8,074 nucleotides of DNA from Bacteroidota bacterium. Its GTDB lineage: Bacteria; Bacteroidota; Ignavibacteria; Kapaibacteriales; Kapaibacteriaceae. Location of the stretch: positions 1 to 8,074 of the forward strand of contig DNLG01000121.1 in the NCBI GenBank assembly GCA_003488525.1. Direction: 5' to 3'. Both the position numbers and the translations under genes were made by a program. The stretch's first letter is position 1, and each line of letters begins with the position of its first letter. The notes beneath the pieces were generated by a model that saw only the letters and a list, made by a program, of their open reading frames with translations, was not told where the DNA came from and searched no databases. Of the stretch, positions 1 through 5,275 are shown piece by piece.

Positions 1-116
1 ACTACGAAGTTGCTGTTACGTTACTGCATATCTGTGATGTGGGGAAAATATTAGAAACAAGCGTGGCTCGCCAGCTTCCCGAGAGGCTCTCGATAGGGTG
101 TTAAACATGATCTAAC

Positions 117-147
117 AAAAAACAGCGAAGCTACGGGCTTCGCTGTT
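117..147 (-). terminator. Rho-independent terminator after the tRNA
   Basis: Bases 121-130 and 138-147 form a perfect 10-bp inverted repeat around a 7-base loop (131-137). Read on the minus strand, the hairpin is followed at once by six T residues (complement of 122-117, partly overlapping the stem base). This is the classic form of an intrinsic terminator. It begins six bases after the tRNA 3' end, so it should end the tRNA transcript. There is no T-run on the plus-strand side, so it looks one-directional. Confidence 0.9.
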
Positions 148-152
148 GAGAG

Positions 153-226
153 TACCGGAGGAGGGACTTGAACCCCCGACACACGGATTATGATTCCGTT
201 GCTCTAACCACCTGAGCTACTCCGGC
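153..226 (-). tRNA. tRNA with CAU anticodon, probably elongator tRNA-Met
   Basis: The reverse complement folds as a full cloverleaf of 74 nt. It has a 7-bp acceptor stem (one terminal G-U pair), a 4-bp D stem (GCTC/GAGC), a 5-bp anticodon stem (ACGGA/TCCGT) with loop ATCATAA, a 5-base variable loop, and a 5-bp T stem around TTCAAGT. The loop places CAT at anticodon positions 34-36. The paired first base and the absence of three G-C pairs in the anticodon stem argue against initiator tRNA-fMet. A tRNA-Ile2, whose CAU is modified to lysidine, cannot be ruled out from the anticodon alone. The D loop (AGGTGGTTA) resembles elongator tRNA-Met. The discriminator base is A and CCA is not encoded. It has its own promoter-like box upstream and a terminator downstream, so it is likely a single-gene unit. 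Confidence 0.93.
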
Positions 227-242
227 GCCTTTTGAAGGGACG

Positions 243-250
243 CAAAGATA
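243..250 (-). promoter_or_regulatory. Bacteroidota-type -7 promoter box for the tRNA
   Basis: The minus strand reads TATCTTTG (then C), an exact match to the TAnnTTTG -7 element of Bacteroidota primary sigma factor promoters. It lies 16 bases before the tRNA 5' end and downstream of the bfn stop codon, which is where a tRNA promoter should be. I see no good TTG-type -33 element at the usual spacing of about 19 bases. The call rests on the -7 match, the position, and an identical nonamer before etfB. Confidence 0.6.
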
Positions 251-273
251 CAAATCCGCACAAGAAACAGAAC

Positions 274-873
274 TCAAAGTGGGTTCTGCAGACGGCCCAA
301 TTCGTCGCGGATGCGGGCCGCCGTTTCATAGTCTTCAACTTTGATGGCTTGATCAAGTTCCTGTTCGAGGCGCTGACGCAGCGTCAGTGGCTCAGCCGAT
401 GGGGCGGGAGCAGGAAGCTGCTCCGGTACTGATTCATCGTCAGAAGCCCCCTCCTCAACCTCACGGATCTCGTCGGCGTGGATCGAGGCTTCTTCCATGA
501 TCGATTCATCGACGTACATCGGAACCTGGCATCGCACGGCCAGGGCGATCGCGTCACTTGGACGTGCGTCGACCTCGAGATCCGAGTACTCGAAGAAGAT
601 CGACGCGTAGAACGTGCCGTCCTTGATCGCCGTGATGACCACCTCGCGCACCTGTGCGCCGAGCGCGTCGATGACGTTCTTGAGCAGGTCATGCGTCATG
701 GGGCGCTGTGGACGCACACCCTCGAGTTCGTTTGCAATGGCCTGCGCTTCTGGCTCTCCGATGACGATCGGCAGACGCCGCTCACCGTCGATCTCCCGCA
801 GTAGCAGGGCATAGGCCCGCTGCGAGTTGGGATTGACCGAGAGGCCCAGTATGTCGACGTGTACCTTGCCCAT
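274..873 (-). CDS. Bifunctional nuclease family (DUF151) protein with C-terminal UVR motif
   Basis: This is a 199-aa soluble protein with no signal peptide. Residues 1-138 match the bifunctional nuclease (BFN/DUF151) family, with typical features including the RPxTHDLL stretch (57-64) and the DARPSDAIALAVR core (102-114). Family members have been linked to DNase/RNase activity, but the activity of this one is not known. An acidic and Pro/Ala-rich linker (about 139-162) leads to a UVR-type helical hairpin (165-198, with DYETAARIRDEL), the motif by which UvrB and UvrC contact each other and which also occurs in Clp-type adaptor proteins. The two-domain layout is common in the Bacteroidota/Chlorobi group. 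ATG at 873 is chosen as start. A TTG at 876 immediately before it would add one residue and sits nearer the AAGGA site (7 instead of 10 bases). The gene starts 13 bases after the etfA stop, so it is probably the last gene of the etfBA transcript. Confidence 0.9.
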   Translation of the reverse strand: MGKVHVDILGLSVNPNSQRAYALLLREIDGERRLPIVIGEPEAQAIANELEGVRPQRPMTHDLLKNVIDALGAQVREVVITAIKDGTFYASIFFEYSDLEVDARPSDAIALAVRCQVPMYVDESIMEEASIHADEIREVEEGASDDESVPEQLPAPAPSAEPLTLRQRLEQELDQAIKVEDYETAARIRDELGRLQNPL

Positions 874-883
874 CAACTCGAAT

Positions 884-889
884 TCCTTA
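884..889 (-). promoter_or_regulatory. Ribosome binding site of the DUF151 gene
   Basis: The minus strand reads TAAGGA, and its TAA is the etfA stop codon. The AAGGA core lies 10 bases before ATG 873 and 7 bases before the alternative TTG 876. Overlap of the site with the upstream stop suggests that translation of the two genes is linked. Confidence 0.55.
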
Positions 890-1855
890 GTTCTTACCTG
901 TTACGGCAGATATCGCTGTGGTCAGTCGTGGCAGAACTTCGAACACATCGCCCACGATGCCGTAATCAGCAACGCTAAAGATAGGAGCATCCTTGTCTTT
1001 GTTGATTGCGACAATAATCTTGCTCGAAGACATGCCGGCCAGATGCTGAACAGCGCCGCTTATGCCGCAGGCAACATACATCGTCGGACTGACGGTTTTG
1101 CCCGTCTGTCCAACCTGCTCACGATGAGGACGCCATCCGGCGTCGACCACTGCGCGGGATGCGCCGACGGCCGCGCCCAGACTCTTGGCAAGATTCTCAA
1201 CGAGATTGAAGTGCTCAGGCCCCTTCAGACCACGTCCGCCGGAGACGATGATGTCGGCCTCGGAAACATCAAGCTGACCCTCATTGCGCGTGACGTTGGT
1301 CACCTGCAGTGATGGAATCGACGATGTTTGAGAGGGGGCGAACGCCTCCGATGCAGCTGCACTGCCTCCGACGTTCTTTGCCGTGAAGAGGTTCGGCCGC
1401 AGCGTGGCGACGGTTGTCGAGGTTGTGGACTTGACGTTGACCAGTGCCTTGCCGGCATATACAGGACGTGTTGCTTCGATGGCCGAAGCCGAGCCGTGGA
1501 GCGCCACACAGTCGGGCAGGAAGCCGGCCGACAGGCGCACCGCTACGCGCGGGGCAATGTTCTTACCCGTGGAATTGGCCCCGAACAGCACCAGCGTTGC
1601 ACCCACCTTGGTCGCTGCCTCGGAGATCGCCGCGGCCATGCGAGCCGATGGATGCGCGGACCACTCGTCACCGGAGACATTCAGGACGGTTGTCAGTCCA
1701 TACGCTCCGGCCATGGCAAGGTGTTGCTGCGATCCGTTGAAGATGATGCCCGTAACAGCTGCGCCCCCGGCAACGTCAACCGCCGCCGTGATGGCTTCAC
1801 AACTGGTGCGCTTCAGGCCATCGGCCTGTGATTCGAGAACGACGAGAATGCTCAT
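887..1855 (-). CDS. etfA: Electron transfer flavoprotein alpha subunit
   Basis: This 322-aa protein is the FAD-carrying subunit of the soluble heterodimeric electron transfer flavoprotein. It accepts electrons from acyl-CoA and related dehydrogenases and passes them to ETF:quinone oxidoreductase. The N-terminal half (about 1-165) is the variable ETF domain I. The C-terminal half carries the conserved FAD-binding elements: SGGRG (205-209), GASRAVVDAGW (231-241), GQTGKTVSP (249-257), GISGAVQH (264-271), NKD (285-287) and DYGIVGD (297-303). Length and motifs are those of a complete, functional subunit. ATG 1855 lies three bases after the etfB stop and is served by an AAGGTGA site inside the end of etfB. 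Neither a partner dehydrogenase nor the quinone oxidoreductase is in this window, so the electron donor and acceptor cannot be named. Confidence 0.97.
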   Translation of the reverse strand: MSILVVLESQADGLKRTSCEAITAAVDVAGGAAVTGIIFNGSQQHLAMAGAYGLTTVLNVSGDEWSAHPSARMAAAISEAATKVGATLVLFGANSTGKNIAPRVAVRLSAGFLPDCVALHGSASAIEATRPVYAGKALVNVKSTTSTTVATLRPNLFTAKNVGGSAAASEAFAPSQTSSIPSLQVTNVTRNEGQLDVSEADIIVSGGRGLKGPEHFNLVENLAKSLGAAVGASRAVVDAGWRPHREQVGQTGKTVSPTMYVACGISGAVQHLAGMSSSKIIVAINKDKDAPIFSVADYGIVGDVFEVLPRLTTAISAVTGKN

Positions 1856-1858
1856 ATG

Positions 1859-2605
1859 TCAGATCACCTTTGCTTCTTCGTGGAGGAGACGGACCAGTTC
1901 CTGGACGTCGGCATCGGAGTCACCAAGAACCTTGTTCAGACGCTTGGAAACCGGCAGCGTCATCGACGTTGTGGCAACGCGTGGCTGCGCCGACGATGCC
2001 GCGCGCTCGGCAATAGGCTTGGACTTGGCTTTCATGATGTCCGGTAGCTTGGGGTAGCGCGGATCATTCAGCCCCTTCTGTGCGCTGATCACACATGGCA
2101 GGGCACACGAGACGCTGTTCTTGCCACCTTCGATGTCACTCTCGGCGGTGATGTTCGATCCCTCAACGGTAAGTGCCGAGACCATTGGAATGTCGGCCCA
2201 GCCCAAGAGCTCGGCCACCATCGATGGAAGTGCAAATGAATCGAAGTCGATCGACTGACGTCCGAAGATCACGAGTTCCGGAGACGTCTCCTTTGCGAGC
2301 TCAGCGATCGAGCTGGCAACCGTGAAGGAGTCTGCACGCAGATCGTCCTTGATGTGGATCGCTGTATCGACGCCCATGGCAAGGGCCGTGCGGAGGACTT
2401 CCTTTACCGAGTCCGGTCCGACGCTGACGGCCGTAACCGTGCCGCCATGCTTTTCGCGCAGGCGCAGTCCCTCCTCGATCGCGAACTCATCGTACGGATT
2501 GAGAATGAACTTCACGCCAGCCGGATTGATCGATGTGCCATCGGCTCCGACGGCCACCTTCGTGGTCGTGTCGGGCACCTGGCTGATGCACACGAGAATG
2601 TTCAT
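1859..2605 (-). CDS. etfB: Electron transfer flavoprotein beta subunit
   Basis: This 248-aa protein is the beta subunit of the electron transfer flavoprotein and partners with EtfA encoded just downstream. In well-studied ETFs it binds structural AMP. Diagnostic stretches are the N-terminal MNILVCISQVPDTTTKV, the NPYDEFAIEEGLRL segment (36-49), FGRQSIDFD (114-122), AELLGWADIP (131-140), the LNDPRYPKLPDIMKAKSKP segment (179-197) and a C-terminal LLHEEAKVI recognition tail (240-248). The reading frame stays open upstream to 2773, but the 56 extra residues show no similarity to EtfB, overlap tolC and run through a promoter-like box. ATG 2605, which gives the standard EtfB N-terminus and length, is therefore the start. 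No Shine-Dalgarno sequence precedes it, unlike the exporter genes and etfA. A -7 box at 2659-2666 fits a short 5' leader of roughly 45-50 bases. Confidence 0.97.
   Translation of the reverse strand: MNILVCISQVPDTTTKVAVGADGTSINPAGVKFILNPYDEFAIEEGLRLREKHGGTVTAVSVGPDSVKEVLRTALAMGVDTAIHIKDDLRADSFTVASSIAELAKETSPELVIFGRQSIDFDSFALPSMVAELLGWADIPMVSALTVEGSNITAESDIEGGKNSVSCALPCVISAQKGLNDPRYPKLPDIMKAKSKPIAERAASSAQPRVATTSMTLPVSKRLNKVLGDSDADVQELVRLLHEEAKVI
1864..1870 (-). promoter_or_regulatory. Ribosome binding site of etfA
   Basis: The minus strand reads AAGGTGA, eight bases before the etfA ATG at 1855 and within the last codons of etfB. It supports the chosen start and coupling of the two subunits, which are needed in equal amounts. 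Confidence 0.7.
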
Positions 2606-2658
2606 AAATGGTCGTAAAAGTGGTGTGATCTGTTCTGAAAAATCGTCGAAAGGGGCTG

Positions 2659-2666
2659 CAAAGATA
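2659..2666 (-). promoter_or_regulatory. etfB: Bacteroidota-type -7 promoter box for etfBA
   Basis: The minus strand reads TATCTTTG followed by C, an exact match to TAnnTTTG and identical over nine bases to the box in front of the tRNA. It lies in the only gap between tolC (stop at 2673) and etfB (start 2605). A good TTG-type -33 element is not evident at the expected spacing. The box would let etfBA and the DUF151 gene be expressed apart from the exporter genes. No terminator hairpin is visible after tolC, so read-through may also contribute. Confidence 0.6.
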
Positions 2667-2672
2667 CGCCAA

Positions 2673-4052
2673 TCAGATAATACCCATTGCCCAGAGAAGG
2701 CTGATGTTGGCACGCTCGACATCGGCCTTGGCCGAGACCAGTCGCTGCAGCGCTTCGCCATAAAACCGCTCACGGAGGTTCAGCGTCAGGAGCGACGCGT
2801 CGCCGGCGGCGAACCGCTGCTGCTCGGCGTTGACCATGATCCGGGCCAGCCGGACTTCTTCCTGGGCGATGCCCAGACGTTCGAGCGAACGTTCAATGGC
2901 GATCAGAGAATTTCGCACGTCCACCTCAACCACGCGGCGCGTCAGCAGCAGAGAGAATTCGGCCCGGTCGACCGCGACCGACGTGGTCTGCACACCGGCC
3001 GATGCCTGCCGGAAAAGCAGTGGCTGCTGCATGCGCAGGCCGATCTTGTAGTCCATCGCCGAGGGCTGTCCGGCATCATAGGCCACCACGCCGGCATCGA
3101 ACTCAAGGTTTGGACGCATGAATTCTCGGGCGAGAGAAGAGTCGAGGCGCGCGGTTTGCAAGGCCAGCTCTACACGACGTAGTTCGGGGCGCGCCGCGAA
3201 TGCCACATTGATGGCCGTCTCGGCCGTCCGTAGCGAATCAACACGTCCTGAAAGTAGTTGCGGCGCATCGAAAGGATCAGGGATCAGAATTCCGTTATCG
3301 GAAAAAACAAGCCCCTTGACGTCCACACCCAGCTGCTCGGCAATGCGCAATGTGCGCAGGCGTTCGCCCTCTCGACGTCGCACTTCCTGCGCTGCCTCGG
3401 TCGAGTCGATCAGGGCTGACTCACCGCTGAGCGATCGGCGGATGATGAAATCCTGACGCAGCCGTGCAAGCTTCAGGAGTGTATCGGCAACGCTGACAAG
3501 TTCAAATGCCTCACTCCAGTCGAGAAACCGCTGTCCCGCCAGGCGAAGAAGCGCATTGCGTTCAAGCTTCTGCTGGGCAACGGCAAAGTCAGGACGCAGT
3601 TCGGCTTTGCGAAGCTGGTTTCGCCGTGCGTCGGTGAAGATGCCCTGCAGCAATGGCAAGCTCACCCCCAGCGATGCCTCGCCGGCGGTTGTCGTCAGGT
3701 CTTCGGGGTTGATCGATGCGCCCGTGCCACGCTGGAATCCGGCCTTGATCTTCGGTCCGAAGAGAAGGTCAAGGGGCTGTTCAATCGACCCCTCCAGGAG
3801 CGTCAGCTTGTCGGTACCCGACTTCACCTTTGATTCGTAGTTCACCGCAAGCAGGGGATCGAATCGGCCCAGCGCCGAACGCAGTTCGGCATCGGCCAGC
3901 TCGGGTTCGAGATTGGCCGCCCGGATCGTTGGGTGGTTCCGCTCAACCAAGTCCAGAAACTCCCGGAGACTGACGAACCGCTGTGCGGTGGCAGTTCCTT
4001 GGACCAGAAGGGCCGACAGTGCAAGCAGAAGCAGACGGTGTGCCGCGTTCAC
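2673..4052 (-). CDS. TolC-family outer-membrane export channel protein
   Basis: This 459-aa protein is the outer-membrane component of the exporter. Residues 1-23 form a signal peptide: a basic residue, a Leu/Ala-rich core, and a likely cut after ATA before Gln24. The mature part begins with the typical TolC-family opening (VSLREFLDLVERNHPTI, 27-43) and has two long, heptad-rich, mostly helical halves with Ala/Arg/Glu/Leu-rich runs. This is as expected for the trimeric beta-barrel and periplasmic alpha-tunnel fold of TolC-like outer membrane efflux proteins. Length is normal for the family. The start is GTG at 4052. It is set by a strong AAGGAGG site four bases upstream and by the signal peptide beginning right there. 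The GTG overlaps the stop of the HlyD-type gene by one base (TAGTG), so the two are probably translated together. The transported substrate is unknown. Confidence 0.93.
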   Translation of the reverse strand: MNAAHRLLLLALSALLVQGTATAQRFVSLREFLDLVERNHPTIRAANLEPELADAELRSALGRFDPLLAVNYESKVKSGTDKLTLLEGSIEQPLDLLFGPKIKAGFQRGTGASINPEDLTTTAGEASLGVSLPLLQGIFTDARRNQLRKAELRPDFAVAQQKLERNALLRLAGQRFLDWSEAFELVSVADTLLKLARLRQDFIIRRSLSGESALIDSTEAAQEVRRREGERLRTLRIAEQLGVDVKGLVFSDNGILIPDPFDAPQLLSGRVDSLRTAETAINVAFAARPELRRVELALQTARLDSSLAREFMRPNLEFDAGVVAYDAGQPSAMDYKIGLRMQQPLLFRQASAGVQTTSVAVDRAEFSLLLTRRVVEVDVRNSLIAIERSLERLGIAQEEVRLARIMVNAEQQRFAAGDASLLTLNLRERFYGEALQRLVSAKADVERANISLLWAMGII

Positions 4053-5275
4053 TATTCCTCCTTCTTGGCGGGCTTAGGCGCGGCCTTGCCGGCTTCCTTC
4101 GAGAGTGTGACCGGGTACTGCGGTGGGAAGCCCATGAGCTGACGCCAGAGTTCGAAGCCGATGGCCACGTCATCCAGCAGAACCCATCCGGTGGCATCGG
4201 TGCCCTGACGCAGATACCTGTTGCTTGGCCAGCGTCCATATCTGGATTCCTCAGCCGGCACGACGAGCACCCGGAAGCGACCTGAGCCGTCGTCGGTTGC
4301 ATCCACGACCTTGACGCGTCCATGGAACACACCAACCTGAAGAGCCTGCCAGCCAGAGAACTGGAAGGCAGGGAAGCCGCTGAACTGCAGCGAAACCAGG
4401 CGTCCGGGTTCGACCAGTGCTGCATCCATGCTGCCAACGTAGAGCTCAACAGCACGATCGTCGCCGGCCGGAACGATCAGGGCAAGAGGCGTACCTTCTT
4501 TGACGGTCATGCCTTCGCCGAACTTCTCAATGCGAACGATCACGCCGGAGATCGGGGCAAGCACAACGCCAGCACCGCGCCTGCCCTCGGCGTTGGAGAC
4601 GCGGATGTCCATTTCATGCATGGTTGAATAGGCCTGGTTGACCACGCGCTCTTCTTCGGCTGAGAATGCTTCGATGTCCTGCCGCGCTGCGGTGAGTCCC
4701 GTCCAGGCCGACACCGAATCGGCGACAGCCTTTTGCAGGCCGAGCTGGGCCGACTCAAGCTCCCTTCGGGCCACAAGGTCCTGTTTGAACAGCGTGTCGG
4801 CCCGATCGTATCGAATGCGTGCCGTCGATGCTTCGATCTTGGCATTATCAAAGCGCGCCTTGGCGGCTTCATAGCGCTGCTCGGCCTGACGTCGACGTTG
4901 CATGGCGACTTCGATGGACTGCTCCTGGGCAGCAAAGGTGCGCCCGCGCAGCAGTTGAAGACGTTCGATGATCTCGGTGTCCATGAAGTTCACGTTGATA
5001 TCGGACATCACAAGAATGGTGTCGCCCTTGTTGACGCGATCTCCTTCTTTGACGTACCACCGAGTGATACGTCCACTGATGGCACTCTCAACCGTCTGTG
5101 GTCGTGCCTGCGGCGTAAACGACGTCACGCGTCCACTGCCAACCACCGACTGCTGCCATGGGACGAAGACAAGAAACAGGATCGACCCGACAAGGAACGA
5201 CAGGAGGATGATCACAAGGGGGCGATGCACTGACGGACTGCTAAGCAGGTCCATCGAAAAGCGGTTCGTTGTCAT
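4052..5275 (-). CDS. HlyD-family membrane fusion (periplasmic adaptor) protein
   Basis: This 407-aa protein would bridge the ABC subunit in the inner membrane and the TolC-like channel in the outer membrane. A short cytoplasmic N-terminus is followed by one membrane segment (about 19-40). A split biotinyl-lipoyl-like domain comprises residues 60-92 (SAISGRITRWYVKEGDRVNKGDTIL) and 236-270 (VVLAPISGVIVRIEKFGEGM and onward). Between them lies a long Glu/Arg/Ala/Gln-rich coiled-coil hairpin (about 101-232). A beta-barrel region (about 271-375) follows, then an unusual Lys/Ala/Pro-rich tail (393-407). ATG 5275 overlaps the ABC gene's stop as ATGA and has a GGAGGT site five bases upstream. The codons of the final Lys-Lys-Glu-Glu also supply the ribosome binding site of tolC. 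The cargo class cannot be told from this protein. Confidence 0.95.
   Translation of the reverse strand: MTTNRFSMDLLSSPSVHRPLVIILLSFLVGSILFLVFVPWQQSVVGSGRVTSFTPQARPQTVESAISGRITRWYVKEGDRVNKGDTILVMSDINVNFMDTEIIERLQLLRGRTFAAQEQSIEVAMQRRRQAEQRYEAAKARFDNAKIEASTARIRYDRADTLFKQDLVARRELESAQLGLQKAVADSVSAWTGLTAARQDIEAFSAEEERVVNQAYSTMHEMDIRVSNAEGRRGAGVVLAPISGVIVRIEKFGEGMTVKEGTPLALIVPAGDDRAVELYVGSMDAALVEPGRLVSLQFSGFPAFQFSGWQALQVGVFHGRVKVVDATDDGSGRFRVLVVPAEESRYGRWPSNRYLRQGTDATGWVLLDDVAIGFELWRQLMGFPPQYPVTLSKEAGKAAPKPAKKEE
4057..4063 (-). promoter_or_regulatory. Ribosome binding site of the TolC-type gene
   Basis: The minus strand reads AAGGAGG, four bases before GTG 4052. It lies in the last codons (Lys-Lys-Glu-Glu) of the HlyD-type gene. 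It decides the GTG start, since no ATG sits in register nearby. Confidence 0.75.

Noticed and set aside
80..92. CGAGAG-G-CTCTCG dyad with a one-base centre.
   Set aside because: A one-base loop cannot form an RNA hairpin, and a lone short dyad in unassigned sequence is expected by chance.
3..104. Plus-strand frame open from the window edge to a TAA, 33 residues, which could be the tail of a convergent gene.
   Set aside because: Too short to judge, no recognisable family, and a minus-strand ATG frame of similar length covers the same bases. It could be checked with sequence to the left of the window.
1383..2057. Plus-strand open frame of 224 codons antisense to etfA and etfB.
   Set aside because: Both genes it opposes are unambiguous, and the translated product resembles no protein family.
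2606..2773. 56-residue N-terminal extension of the etfB frame.
   Set aside because: It runs through the promoter-like box and the end of tolC, and has no similarity to EtfB; ATG 2605 gives the standard N-terminus.
2322..3182. Long plus-strand open frame (286 codons) antisense to etfB and tolC.
   Set aside because: It spans the 3' end of tolC, the promoter gap and most of etfB on the opposite strand. Its product is low-complexity and Arg/Ser-rich with no family likeness, a typical shadow in GC-rich coding DNA.
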